64,000 nt of DNA, taken from the NCBI GenBank assembly GCA_947172415.1, contig OX359192.1:4156501-4220500 (forward strand), given 5' to 3'. A program made the position numbers and the translations under genes. Of this stretch, positions 30,101 through 46,222 are shown piece by piece. Source of the stretch: Chondrosia reniformis. Lineage: Eukaryota; Porifera; Demospongiae; Chondrillida; Chondrillidae. The notes beneath the pieces were generated by a model. It did no database searches, was not told the DNA's origin, and was given only the letters and a program-made list of their open reading frames with translations. Within the stretch, counting starts at the first letter, position 1, and each line of letters begins with the position of its first letter.

Positions 30101-31803
30101 GAACCAACCTGGTATTGAACCACGGCATCCTCTTACCTTGTATCCAGACGATGTCATCCGTAACACCATCGGTCACCCGTGTCACCCAATATATTTTGTA
30201 ACTGAAGTCCTATTTATACACCAATTTCTTATATGCAATATAAATATATATATATATATAATATGCATATAAGTTATATACAATATATATTACATATAAG
30301 ATATATAATACATATATATTATCTATGCTTTTTTCTTTTTTCAGGACCCTACCTGGTATTGAATGAGGACATCCTCGTATGACGATGTTATCCGTAACAT
30401 CATCGGGCATGTAGGTTCCCCAATATAACTTGTAAATGAAGTCCTATTTATATATCACTCACTTTTGACTCTACATATATATGCAATATATAAGATATAT
30501 AATATGCATATAAGATATATACAATGAAAATTACATATAAGATATATAATACATAAATAAGTTGTTTCCTTTTTTTTCTTTTTTCTTTTTCCATGACCCA
30601 ACCTGGTATTTAACTAGGGCATCCTCGTACCTTGTATCCAGACGATGTCATCCGTAGCACCATCCATCACTTGCGTCAACCAATATATGTTGTAAATGAA
30701 GTCCTATTTATATACCACTCACTTTTGACTCTACATGTATATTCAATATATATATATGTATATAATATGCATATAAGATGTATACAATATATATTACATA
30801 TATGATATATAATACATATATATTATGCATGCTTTTTTTCTTTTTTCAAGACCCAACCTGGTATTGAAACAGGACATCCTCATACCTTGAATCCAAACGA
30901 TGTCATCCGTAACACCATCGGTCACGTAGGTTCAACAATATATGTTGTAAATGGAGTCCTATTTATATACCACTCACTTTTGACTCTACATATATATGCA
31001 ATATATAAGATATATAATATTCATATAAGATATATACAATATATATTACGTATAAGATATATAATACATGTATAAGATGTGTACTTTTTTCTTTTTTTCT
31101 TTTTTCAGGACCCCACCTGTTATTGAACCAGGGCATCCTCGTACGACAATGTTATCCGTAACATCATCGGTCAAGTGGGTTCCACAATGTATCTTGTAAA
31201 TGAAGTCCTATTTATATACCACTCGCTTTTAATTCTACATATATATATGCAATATTTAAAATGTATAATATGCATATAAGATATATACAATATATATTTC
31301 ATATAAGATATATAATACGTATATACGTTGTTGGTTATTTTCTTTTTTCAAGACCCAACCTGATATTTAACCAGGACATCATCGTACCTTTTTACCAGAC
31401 AATGTTATCCGTAACACCATCGGTTATGTGGGTTCCACAATATATGTTGAAAATGAAGTCCTATTTATATACGACTCTCTTTTGACTCTACATATATATG
31501 CAATATATAAGATTTTTAATATGCATATAAGATATATACAATATATATTACATATAAGATATATAATATTTATATATTATGTATGCTTTTGTTCTTTTTT
31601 TCAAGACCCAACTGGTATTGAACCAGGAAATCCTCGTACTTTGTATCCAAACGATGTTAACCGTAACACCATCGGTCATGTGGGTTCCACAAAAAATGTT
31701 GTAAATAAAGTCCTATTTATATACCTCTCACTTTTGACTCTACATATATATGCAATATAAAAGATATATAATATGCATATAAGATATATAATACATATAT
31801 ATT

Positions 31804-34020
31804 ATGCATGCTTTATTTTCCTTTTTCAGGACCCAACTTGGTATTGAACCAGGACATCCTCGTACCTTGTATCCAGACGATGTTGTCCGTAACACCATCG
31901 GTCACTTGGGTTCCACAATATATGTTGTAAATGAAGTCCTCTTTATATACCACTCACTTTTGACTCTATATATATATGCAATACATAAGATATATAATAT
32001 GCATATAAAATATATATAAAATATATGTATCATATAAGATAAATAATACATATATAAGATGTATACTTTTTCCTTTTTTTCTTTTTCCATGACCCAACCT
32101 GGTATTGAAATAGGGCATCCTCGTACCTTGTATCCAGACGATGTCATCCGTAACACCATCGGTCACCTGGGTCACCCAATATATGTTGTAAATGAAGGCC
32201 TATTTATATACCACTCTCTTTTGACTCTACATATATATGCAATATATAAGATATATAATATGCATATAAGATATGTACAATATAAATTACATAAAAGATA
32301 TATAATACATATATATGTTGTTGGCTTTTTTCTTTTTTCAAGACCCAACCTCGTATTGAACCAGGGCATCCTCGTACGACCATGTTATCCGTAACACCAT
32401 CGGTCATGTGGGTTCCACAATATATGTTGCAAATGTAGTCCTATTTATATACCTCTCACTTTTGACTCTACATATATATGCAATATATATATATATAATA
32501 TGCATATAAGATATATGCAATATATATTACATATAAGATATATAATACTTATTGCTTTTTTCTTTTTTTTAGGACCCAACCCGGTATTGAACCAGGAAAT
32601 CCTCGTACCTTGTATCCAGACGATGTTATCCGTAACACCATCGGTCATGTGGGTTCCACAATAAATGTTGTAAATAAAGTCCTATTTATATACCTCTCAC
32701 TTTTGACTCTACATATATATGCAATATATAAGATATATAATATGCATATAAGATATATACAATATATATTACATATAAGATATATAATACATATATATTA
32801 TGCCTGCTTTTTTTCTTTTTTCAGGACCCAACCTGATATTTAACCAGGACATCATGGTACCTTGTTACCAGACAATGTTATCCGTAACACCATCGGTTAC
32901 GTGGGTTCCACAATATATGTTGTAAATGAAGTCCTATTTATATACCACTCTCTTTTGACTCTACATATATATGCAATATATAAGATTTTTAATATGCATA
33001 TAAGATATATACAATATATATTACATATAAGATATATAATATTTATATATTATGTATGCTTTTGTTCTTTTTTCAAGACCCAACCTGGTATTGAACCAGG
33101 AAATCCTCGTACTTTGTATCCAAACGATGTTAACCGTAACACCATCGGTCATGTGGGTTCCACAAAAAATGTTGTAAATAAAGTCCTATTTATATACCTC
33201 TCACTTTTGACTCTACATATATATGCAATATAAAAGATATATAATATGCATATAAGATATATAATACATATATATTATGCATGCTTTATTTTCTTTTTTC
33301 AGGACCCAACTTGGTATTGAACCAGGACATCCTCGTACCTTGTATCCAGACGATGTTGTCCGTAACACCATAGGTCACTTGGGTTCCACAATATATGTTG
33401 TAAATGAAGTCCTCTTTATATACCACTCACTTTTGACTCTATATATATATGCAATATATAAGATATATAATATGCATATAAAATATATATAAAATATATG
33501 TATCATATAAGATAAATAATACATATATAAGATGTATACTTTTTCCTTTTTTTCTTTTTCCATGACCCAACCCGGTATTGAAATAGGGCATCCTCGTACC
33601 TTGTATCCAGACGATGTCATCCGTAACACCATCGGTCACCTGGGTCACCCAATATATGTTGTAAATGAAGGCCTATTTATACCACTCTCTTTTGACTCTA
33701 CATATATATGCAATATATAAGATATATAATATGCATATAAGATATGTACAATATAAATTACATAAAAGATATATAATACATATATATGTTGTTGGCTTTT
33801 TTCTTTTTTCAAGACCCAACCTCGTATTGAACCAGGGCATCCTCGTACGACCATGTTATCCGTAACACCATCGGTCATGTGGGTTCCACAATATAAGTTG
33901 CAAATGTAGTCCTATTTATATACCTCTCACTTTTGACTCTACATATATATGCAATATATATATATATAATATGCATATAAGATATATGCAATATATATTA
34001 CATATAAGATATATAATACT
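31804..34020 (+). repeat. Higher-order repeat, period about 1473 bp
   Basis: Monomer subtypes at 31804 and 32059 recur at 33277 and 33532, both shifted by 1473 bp. A related 1472-bp shift links 12171 to 13643 in block A. The boundaries are approximate and the second copy is partial. Confidence 0.75.
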
Positions 34021-36179
34021 TATATAATATATATGCTTTTGTTCTTTTTTTCTGGACCCAACCTGGTATTGAACCAGGAAATCCTCGTACCTTGTATCCA
34101 GACGATGTTATCCGTAACACCATCGGTCATGTGGGTTCCACAATAAATGTTGTAAATAAAGTCCTATTTATATACCTCTCACTTTTAACTCTACATGTAT
34201 ATGCAATATATAAAATATATAATATGCATATAAGATTTATACAATATATATTACATATAAGATATATAATAAATATATATTATGCATGCTTTTTTCTTTT
34301 TTCAGGACCCAACCTGATATTTAACCAGGACATCCTCATACCTTGTTAACAGACAAAGTTATCCGTAACACCATTGGTCATGTGGGTTCCACAATAAATG
34401 TTGTAAATAAAGTCCTATTTATATACCTCTCACTTTCGACTCTACATATATATGCAATATATAAGATATATAATATGCATATAAGATATATACAATATAT
34501 ATTACATATAAGATATATAATAAATATATATTATGCATGCTTTTTTTCTTTTTTCAGGACCCAACCTGATATTTAACCAGGACATCCTCGTACCTTGTAT
34601 CCAGACGATGTTATCCGTAACACCATCGGTCATGTGGGTTCCACAATATATGTTGTAAATGAAGTCCTATTTATATACCACTCACTTTTGACTCTATATA
34701 TATATGCAATATATAAGATATATAATATGCATATAAGATATATATAAAATATATGTATCATAAAAGATATATAATACATATATAAGATGTATGCTTTTTT
34801 CTTTTTTTCTTTTTCCATGACCCAACCTGGTATTGAACTAGGGCATCCTCGTACCTTGTATCCAGCCGATGTCATCCGTAACACCATCGGTCACCTGGGT
34901 CACCCAATGTATGTTGTAAATGAAGGCCCATTTAGATACCACTCTCTTTTGACTCTACATATATATGCAATATATAAGATATATAATATGCATATAAGAT
35001 ATATACAATATATATTACATATAAGATACATAATACATATATACGTTGTTGGCTTTTTTCTTTTTTCAAGACCCAACCTGGTATTGAACCAGGACATCCT
35101 CGTACGACCATGTTATCCGTAACACCATCGGTCATGTGGGTTCCACAATATATGTTGTAAATGTAGTCCTATTTATATACCACTCACTTTTGACTCTACA
35201 TATATATGCAATATATAAGATGTATAATATGCATATAAGATATATACAATATATATTACATATAAGATATATAATACATATACGAGTTGTTTTTTTTTCT
35301 TTTTTCTCTTTTCACGACCCAACCTGGTATTGAACTAGGGCATCCTCTTACCTTGTATCCAGACGATGTCATCCGTAACACCATAGGTCACGTGCGTCAA
35401 CCAATATATGTTATAAATGAAGTCCTATTTATATACCACACACTTTTGACTCTACATAGATATGCAATATATATATATATATATAATATGCATATAAGAT
35501 ATATACAATATATATTACATATAAGATATATAATACATATATAAGATGTATGCTTTTTTTTTCTTTTTTCTGGACCCCACCTGGTATTGTACCAGGACAT
35601 CCTCGTACGACGATGTTATCCGTAACATCATCGGTAACGTGGGTTCCACAATGTATCTTGTAAATGAAGTCCTATTTAGATAACACTCACTTTTGATTCT
35701 GCATATATATGCAATATATAAAATGTATAATATGCATATAAGATATATACAAAATATATTACATATAAGCTATATAATACATATATACATTGTTGGCTTT
35801 TTTTCTATTTTCAAGACCCAACCTGGTATTGAACAAGGGCATACTCGTACGACCATGTTATCCGTAACAGCATCGGTCATGTGGGTTCCACAATATATGT
35901 TGTAATTGAAGTCCTATTTATATACCACTCACTTTTCACTCTACATATATATGCAATATATAAGATATATAATGCGCATATAAGATATATACAATAAATA
36001 TTACATATAGGATATATAATACATATATAAGATGTATGCCTTCTATCTTTTTTCTTTTTCAGGACTCAACCTGGTATTGAACCAGGGCATCCTCGTACGA
36101 CGATGTTATCCGTAACATCATGGGGCATGTGATTTCCCCAATATATCTTGTAAATGAAGTCCTATTTATATACCACTCA

Positions 36180-39100
36180 CTTTTGACTCTACATATATAT
36201 GCTATATATAAGATATATAATATGCATATAAGATATAATCAATATATATCACATATAAGATATACAATACATATATTAGTTGTTTGCTTTTTTGTTTTTT
36301 CTTTTTTCAGGACCCAACCTGGTATTGAACTAGGGCATCCTCGTACCCTGTATCCAGACGATGTCATCCGTAACACCATCGGTTATTTGAGTTCCACAAT
36401 ATATGTTTTAAATGAAGACCTATTTATATACCAATCACTTTTGACTCTACATATATATGCAATATATAAGATATATAATATGCATATAAGATATATACAA
36501 TATATATTACGTCTTAGATATATAAAACATCTATAAGATGTGTGCTTTTTTTCTTTTTTCGTTTTTCAGGACCCAACCTTGTATTGAACCAGGGCATCCT
36601 TGTACCTTGTATCCAGACGATGTCATCCGTAACACCATCGGTTACCTAGGTCACCCAATATATGTTGTAAATGAAGTCCTATTAATATACCACTCACTTT
36701 TGACTCTAAATATATATGCAATATATATATATATATATAATATGCATATAAGATATATACAATATTTATTACATATAAGATATATAATACATTTATAAGG
36801 TGTGTGCTTTTTTCCTTTATTTCTTTTTTCAGGACCCAACCAGGTATTGAACTAGGGCATCCTCGTACCTTGTATCCAGACGATGTCATCCGTAACACCA
36901 TAGGTAACGTGGGTTCCACAATATATGTTGTAAATGATGTCCTATTTATATACCACTCACTTTTGACTCTACATATATATGCAATATATAAGATATATAA
37001 TATGCATATAAGATATATACAATATATATAACATATAAGATATATGATACTTATATAAATTGTTTGCTTTTTTTCTTTTTTTCTTTTTTCAGGACCCAAC
37101 CTGATATTTAACCAGGACATTCTCGTACCTTGTTACCAGACGATGTTATCCGTAACACCATCGGTTACGTGGGTTGCACAATATATGTTGTACATGAAGT
37201 CCAATTTATGTACCACTCACTTTTGACTCTACATATATATGCAATATATAAGATTTATAATGTGCATATAAGATATATACAATATATATTACATATAAGA
37301 TATATAATACATATATGTTATGCATGCTTTTTTTCTTTTTTCAAGACCCAACCTGGTATTGAACCAGGACCTCCTCGTACCTTGTATCCAGATGATGTTA
37401 TCCGTAACACCATCGGTTACGTGGTTTCCAAAAAATATGTTGTAAAAGATGTCCAATTTATATACCACTGACTTTTGACTCTATATATATATGCAATATA
37501 TAAGATATATAATCTGCATATAAGATATATATAACATATATTACATATAAGATATATAATACTTATATACTATGTATGCTTTTTTTCTTTTTCAGGACCC
37601 AACATGGTAATGAACCAGGATATCCTCGTATCTTGTTTCCAGACGATGTTATCCGTAACACCATCGGTTATGTGAGTTCCACAATATATGTTTTAAATGA
37701 AGACCTATTTATATACCACTCACTTTTGACTCTACATATATATGCTATATATAAGATATATAATATGCATATAAGATATAATCAATATATATTACATATA
37801 AGATATACAATACATATATTAATTGTTTGCTTTTTTGTTTTTTCTTTTTTCAGGACCCAACCTGGTATTGAACTAGGGCATCCACGTACCCTGTATCCAG
37901 ACGATGTCATCCGTAACACCATCGGTTATTTGAGTTCCACAATATATGTTTTAAATGAAGACCTATTTATATACCAATCACTTTTGACTCTACATATATA
38001 TGCAATATATAAGATATATAATATGCATATAAGATATATACAATATATATTACGTATTAGATATATAAAACATCTATAAGATTTGTGCTTTTTTCTTTTT
38101 TCGTTTTTCAGGACCCAACCTGGTATTGAACCAGGGCATCCTTGTACCTTGTATCCAGACGATGTCATCCGTAACACCATCGGTTACCTGGGTCACCCAA
38201 TATATGTTGTAAATGAAGTCCTATTAATATACCACTCACTTTTGACTCTACATATATATGCAATATATATATATATATATAATATGCATATAAGATATAT
38301 ACAATATTTATTACATATAAGATATATAATACATTTATAAGGTGTGTGCTTTTTTCCTTTATTTCTTTTTTCAGGACCCAACCAGGTATTGAACTAGGGC
38401 ATCCTCGTACCTTGTATCCAGACGATGTCATCCGTAACACCATAGGTAACGTGGGTTCCACAATATATGTTGTAAATGATGTCCTATTTATATACCACTC
38501 ACTTTTGACTCTACATATATATGCAATATATAAGATATATAATATGCATATAAGATATATACAATATATATAACATATAAGATATATGATACTTATATAA
38601 ATTGTTTGCTTTTTTTCTTTTTTTCTTTTTTCAGGACCCAACCTGATATTTAACCAGGACATTCTCGTACCTTGTTACCAGACGATGTTATCCGTAACAC
38701 CATCGGTTACGTGGGTTGCACAATATATGTTGTACATGAAGTCCAATTTATGTACCACTCACTTTTGACTCTACATATATATGCAATATATAAGATTTAT
38801 AATGTGCATATAAGATATATACAATATATATTACATATAAGATATATAATACATATATGTTATGCATGCTTTTTTTCTTTTTTCAAGACCCAACCTGGTA
38901 TTGAACCAGGACCTCCTCGTACCTTGTATCCAGATGATGTTATCCGTAACACCATCGGTTACGTGGTTTCCAAAAAATATGTTGTAAAAGATGTCCAATT
39001 TATATACCACTGACTTTTGACTCTATATATATATGCAATATATAAGATATATAATCTGCATATAAGATATATATAACATATATTACATATAAGATATATA

Positions 39101-40805
39101 ATACTTATATACTATGTATGCTTTTTTTCTTTTTCAGGACCCAACATGGTAATGAACCAGGATATCCTCGTATCTTGTTTCCAGACGATGTTATCCGTAA
39201 CACCATCGGTTATGTGAGTTCCACAATATATGTTGTAAATGAAGACCTATTTATATACCACTCACTTTTGACTCTACATATATATGCTATATATAAGATA
39301 TATAATATGCATATAAGATATAATCAATATATATTACATATAAGATATACAATACATATATTAATTGTTTGCTTTTTTGTTTTTTCTTTTTTCAGGACCC
39401 AACCTGGTATTGAACTAGGGCATCCACGTACCCTGTATCCAGACGATGTCATCCGTAACACCATCGGTTATTTGAGTTCCACAATATATGTTTTAAATGA
39501 AGACCTATTTATATACCAATCACTTTTGACTCTACATATATATGCAATATATAAGATATATAATATGCATATAAGATATATACAATATATATTACGTATT
39601 AGATATATAAAACATCTATAAGATTTGTGCTTTTTTCTTTTTTCGTTTTTCAGGACCCAACCTGGTATTGAACCAGGGCATCCTTGTACCTTGTATCCAG
39701 ACGATGTCATCCGTAACACCATCGGTTACCTGGGTCACCCAATATATGTTGTAAATGAAGTCCTATTAATATACCACTCACTTTTGACTCTACATATATA
39801 TGCAATATATATATATATATATAATATGCATATAAGATATATACAATATATATTACATATAAGATATATAATACATTTATAAGGTGTGTGCTTTTTTCCT
39901 TTATTTCTTTTTTCAGGACCCAACCAGGTATTGAACTAGGGCATCCTCGTACCTTGTATCCAGACGATGTCATCCGTAACACCATAGGTCACGTGGGTTC
40001 CACAATATATGTTGTAAATGATGTCCTATTTATATACCACTCACTTTTGACTCTACATATATATGCAATATATAAGATATTTAATATGCATATAAGATAT
40101 ATACAATATATATAACATATAAGATATATGATACTTATATAAATTGTTTTCTTTTTTTCTTTTTTTCTTTTTTCATGACCCAACCTGATATTTAACCAGG
40201 ACATTCTCGTACCTTGTTACCAGACGATGTTATCCGTAACACCATCGGTTACGTAGGTTGCACAATATATGTTGTACATGAAGTCCAATTTATGTACCAC
40301 TCACTTTTGACTCTACATATATATGCAATATATAAGATTTATAATGTGCATATAAGATATATACAATATATATTACATATAAGATATATAATACATATAT
40401 GTTATGCATGCTTTTTTTCTTTTTTCAGGACCCAACCTGGTATTGAACCAGGACCTCCTCGTACCTTGTATCCAGATGATGTTATCCGTAACACCATCGG
40501 TTACGTGGTTTCCAAAAAATATGTTGTAAAAGATGTCCAATTTATATACCACTGACTTTTGACTCTACATATATATGCAATATATAAGATATATAATCTG
40601 CATATAAGATATATATAACATATATTACATATAAGATATATAATACTTATATACTATGTATGCTTTTTTTCTTTTTCAGGACCCAACATGGTAATGAACC
40701 AGGATATCCTCGTACCTTGTTTCCAGACGATGTTATCCGTAACACCATCGGTTATGTGAGTTCCACAATATATGTTGTAAATGAAGACCTATTTATATAC
40801 CACTC
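36180..40805 (+). repeat. Six-monomer higher-order repeat, period 1542 bp, three copies
   Basis: Distinct monomer subtypes recur at exact 1542-bp spacing: 36804, 38346, 39888; 37130, 38672, 40214; and 37576, 39118, 40660. The three units are about 36180-37721, 37722-39263 and 39264-40805. The second and third share private variants (for example GTATCTTGTTTCCAG and the CATCTATAAGATTTGTGC spacer), which suggests a recent duplication between them. Block A has only two units. Confidence 0.9.
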
Positions 40806-41799
40806 ACATTTGACTCTACCTATATATGCAATATATAAGATATATAATATGCATATAAGATATATACAATATATATTACGTATAAGATATATAATACATT
40901 TATAAGATGTGTGCTTTTTTCCTTTATTTCTTTTTTCAGGACCTAACCTGGTATTGAACAAGAGCATCCTTGTACCTTGTATCCAGACGATGTCATCCGT
41001 AACACCATCGGTTACCTGGGTCACCCAATATATGTTGTAAATGAAGTCCTATTTATATACCACTCACTTTTGACTCTACATATATATGCAATATATATAT
41101 ATATATATATATAATATGCATATAATATATATACAATATATATTATATATCAGATATATAATACATTTATAAGATGTTTGCTTTTTTCCTTTATTTCTTT
41201 TTTCATGACCCAACCTGGTATTGAACTAGGGCATCCTCGTACCTTGTATCCAGACGATGTCATCCGTAACACCACAGGTCACGTGGGTTCCACAATATAT
41301 GTTGTAAATGATGTCCTATTCATATACCACTCACTTTTGACTCTACATATCTATGCAATATATAAGATATATAATATGCATATAAGATATATACAATATA
41401 TATAACATATAAGATATATAATACTTACATAAGTTGTTTTCTATTTTTCTTTTTTCTTTTTTCAGGAACAAACCTGATATTTAACCAGGACATTCTCGTA
41501 CCTTGTTACCAGACCATGTTATCCGTAACACCATCGGTTACGTGGGTTGCACAATATATGTTGTACATGAAGTCCTATTTATATACCACTCACTTTTGAA
41601 TCTACATATATATGCAATATATAAGATTTATAATATGCATATAAGATATATACAATATATATTACATGAAAGATATATAATACTTATATATTATGTATGC
41701 TTTTTTCTTTTTCAGGACCAACCTGGTATTGAACCAGGAAATCCTCGTACCTTGTATCCAGACAATGTTATCCGTAACACCATCGGTCATGTGGGTTCC

Positions 41800-44340
41800 A
41801 CAATATATGTTGTAAATGAAGTCCTATTTATATACCACTCACTTTTGACTCTACATATATATGCAATATATAAGATGTATAATGTGCATATAAGATATAT
41901 ACAATAAATATTACATAAAGGATATATAATACATATATAAGATGTATGCCTTTTTCTTTTTTCTTTTTTCAGGACTCAACCTGGTATTGAACCAGGGCAT
42001 CCTCGTACGACGATCTTATACGTAACATCATCAGGCTTGTGGGTTCCCCAATATATCTTGTAAATGAAGTCCTATTTATATACCACTCACTTTTGACTCC
42101 ACATATATATGCAATATATAAGAAATATAATATGCATATAAGATATATACAATATATATTATATATAAGATATATAATACATATATATAAGTTGGTGGCT
42201 TTTTTCTTTTTTCAGGACCCAACCTGGTATTGAACTAGGGCATCCTCGTACCCTGTATCCTGACGATGTCATCCGTAACACCATTGGTAACGTGGGTCAC
42301 CCAATATATGTTGTATATGAAGTCCTATTTATATACCACACACTTTTGACTATGCATATGTATGCAATATATATATATATATATAATATGCATACATAAG
42401 TGATATACAATATATATTACATATGGGATATATAATACATATATATTATGCATGCTTTTTTTGTTTTTTCAAGACCCAACCTGGTATTGAACCAGGACAT
42501 CCTCGTACTTTGTATCCAGACGATGTTATTCGTAACACAATTGGTCACGTGGGTTCCACAATGTATGTTGTCAATGAAGTCCTATTTATATACCACTCAC
42601 TTTTGACTCTACATATATAGGCAATATATAAAATTTATAATATGCATATAAGATATATACAATATATATCACATATAAGATATATAATACTTATATATTA
42701 TGTATTCTTTTTTCTTTTTTCAGGACCCAAACTGGTTTTGAACTAGGGCATCCTCGTACCCTGTATCCTGACGATGTCATTCGTAACACCATCGGTAATG
42801 TGGGTCACCCAATATATGTTGTAAATGAAGTCCTATTTATCTACCACACACTTTTGACTCTAGATATATATGCAATATAGATATATATATATATAATATG
42901 CATACATAAGATATATACAATATATATTACATATAGGATATATAATACATATATATTATGCATACTTTTTTGTTTATTCAGAACCCAACATGGTATTGAA
43001 CCAGGACATCCTCGTACCTTGTTACCAGACGATGTTATCCGTAACACCATCGGTTACGTGGGTTGCACAATATATGTTGTAAATGAAGTTCTATTTATAT
43101 ACCACTCACTTTTGACTCTACATATATATGCAATATATAAGATGTATAATGTGCATATAAGATATATACAATAAATATTACATAAAGGATATATAATACA
43201 TATGTAAGATGTATGCCTTTTTCTTTTTTCTTTTTTCAGGACTCAACCTGGTATTGAACCAGGGCATCCTCGTACGACGATCTTATACGTAACATCATCA
43301 GGCTTGTGGGTTCCCCAATATATCTTGTAAATGAAGTCCTATTTATATACCACTCACTTTTGACTCTACATATATATGCAATATATAAGAAATATAATAT
43401 GCATATAAGATATATACAATATATATTATATATAAGATGTATAATACATATAAGTTGGTGGCTTTTTTCTTTTTTCAGGACCCAACCTGGTATTGAACTA
43501 GGGCATCCTCGTACCCTGTATCCTGACGATGTCATCCGTAACACCATTGGTAACGTGGGTCACCCAATATATGTTGTATATGAAGTCCTATTTATATACC
43601 ACACACTTTTGACTATGCATATATATGCAATATATATATATATATATATATAATATGCATACATAAGTGATATACAATATATATTACATATGGGATATAT
43701 AATACATATATATTGTGCATGTTTTTTTTGTTTTTTCAAGACCCAACCTGGTATTGAACCAGGACATCCTCGTACTTTGTATCCAGACGATGTTATTCGT
43801 AACACAATTGGTCACGTGGGTTCCACAATATATGTTGTCAATGAAGTCCTATTTATATACCACTCACTTTTGACTCTACATATATATGCAATATATAAGA
43901 TTTATAATATGCATATAAGATATATACAATATATATCACATATAAGATATATAATACTTATATATTATGTATTCTTTTTTCTTTTTTCAGGACCCAAACT
44001 GGTATTGAACTAGGGCATCCTCGTACCCTGTATCCTGACGATGTCATTCGTAACACCATCGGTAATGTGGGTCACCCAATATATGTTGTAAATGAAGTCC
44101 TATTTATCTACCACACACTTTTGACTCTAGATATATATGCAATATAGATATATATATATAATATGCATACATAAGATATATACAATATATATTACATATA
44201 GGATATATAATACATATATATTATGCATACTTTTTTGTTTATTCAGGACCCAACATGGTATTGAACCAGGACATCCTCGTACCTTGTTACCAGACGATGT
44301 TATCCGTAACACCATCGGTTATGTGGGTTGCACAATATAT
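41800..44340 (+). repeat. Five-monomer higher-order repeat, period about 1267 bp, two copies
   Basis: The AAGATGTATGCC spacer, the CGTACGACGATCTTATACG core and the TGATATACAATA tail variants at 41941, 42010 and 42400 recur 1267 bp later. Both copies keep the odd GATCTTATACGTAACATCATCAG core. Confidence 0.85.
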
Positions 44341-45843
44341 GTTGTAAATGAAGTCCTATTTATATACCACTCACTTTTGACTCTACCTATATATGCAATA
44401 TATAAGATTTATAATATGCATATAAAATATATACAATATATATTACATATAAGATATATAATACTTATATATTATGTATTCTGTTTTCTTTTTTCAGGAC
44501 CCAACCTGGTATTGAACCAGGAAATCCTCGTACCTTCTATCCAGACGATGTTATCCGTAACACCATCGGTCATGTGGGTTCCACAATAAATGTTGTAAAT
44601 GAAGTTCTATTTATATACCTCTCACTTTTGACTCTACATATATATGCAATATTTAAGATATATAATGTGCATATAAGATATATACAATATATATTACATA
44701 TAATATATATAATACTTATATATTATGAATGCTTTTTTGTTTTTTCAGGACCCAACCTGGTATTGAACCAGGATATCCTCGTACTTTGTATCCAGACGAT
44801 GTTATCCGTAACACCATTGGTCACGTGGGTTCCAAAATATATGTTGTAAATGATGTCGTTGTTATATACCACTCACTTTTGACTCTACATACATATGCAA
44901 TATATAAGATATATAATGTGCATATAAGATATATATAATATATATAACATATATGATATATAATACTCGTATACTATGTATTCTTTTTTCTTTTTCAGGA
45001 CCAAACATGGTAATGAACCAGGACATCCTCGTACCTTGTTTCCAGACAATGTTATCCGTAACACCATCGGTTACGTGGGTTTCACAATATATGCTGTAAA
45101 TGAAGTCCTATTTATATACCACTCACTTTTGACTCTACCTATATATGCAATATATAAGATTTATAATATGCATATAAGATATATACAATATATATTACAT
45201 ATAAGATATATAATACTTATATATTATGTATTCTGTTTTCTTTTTTCAGGACCCAACCTGGTATTGAACCAGGAAATCCTCGTACCTTCTATCCAGACGA
45301 TGTTATCCGTAACACCATCGGTCATGTGGGTTCCACAATAAATGTTGTAAATGATGTCCTATTTATATACCTCCCACTTTTGACTCTACATATATATGCA
45401 ATATTTAAGATATATAATGTGCATATAAGATATATACAATATATATTACATATAATATATATAATACTTATATATTATGAATGCTTTTTTGTTTTTTCAG
45501 GACCCAACCTGGTATTGAACCAGGATATCCTCGTACTTTGTATCCAGACGATGTTATCCGTAACACCATCGGTCACGTGGGTTCCAAAATATATGTTGTA
45601 AATGATGTCGTTGTTATATACCACTCACTTTTGACTCTACATACATATGCAATATATAAGATATATAATGTGCATATAAGATATATATAATATATATAAC
45701 ATATAAGATATATAATACTCGTATACTATGTATGCTTTTTTCTTTTTCAGGACCCAACATGGTAATGAACCAGGACATCCTCGTACCTTGTTTCCAGACG
45801 ATGTTATCCGTAACACCATCGGTTACGTGGGTTTCACAATATA
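44340..45843 (+). repeat. Three-monomer higher-order repeat, period 752 bp, two copies
   Basis: Subtypes at 44574, 44729 and 44885 recur at 45326, 45481 and 45637. The diagnostic GATGTCGTTGTTATATACC monomer is present in both units and nowhere else that I noticed. Confidence 0.85.
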
Positions 45844-46166
45844 TGCTGTAAATGAAGTCCTATTTATATACCACTCACCTTTGACTCTACATATACATGC
45901 AATATAGAAGATATATAATATGCATATAAGATATATACAATATATATTACGTATAAGATATATAATACATGTATAAGATGTGTGCTTTTTTCTTTTTTTC
46001 TTTTTTCAGGACCCAAGCTGTTATTGAACCAGGGCATCCTTGCATCCTTGTACCTTGTATCCAGACGATGTCTTCCGTAACAGCGTTGGTTACCTGGGTC
46101 ACCTAATATATATTGTAAATGAAGTCCTATTTATATACCACTCACTCTTGACTCTACATATATATG

Positions 46167-46168
<2 letters not shown>

Positions 46169-46221
<53 letters not shown>

Positions 46222-46222
46222 A
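46169..46222. repeat. Expanded TA dinucleotide run in a satellite tail
   Basis: A nearly pure TA run, broken by a single AAA, replaces the usual short TATATATA of the monomer tail. A similar expansion is at about 56503-56553 in the inverted array. Confidence 0.9.

Larger units (their letters stand above)
20800..41540 (+). repeat. Segmental duplication, block B
   Basis: Second copy of the roughly 20-kb block, including its own 934-bp insertion at the homologous position. The first part, about 20800-21042, matches about 1683-1923 of block A. The 738-bp insertion follows, then the match restarts at the equivalent of 1322. The right edge is near 41540, where the sequence departs from the block-A continuation (GTGGGTTGCAC versus GTGGGTCACAC). 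By eye the blocks are close to identical over long stretches. Confidence 0.8.
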
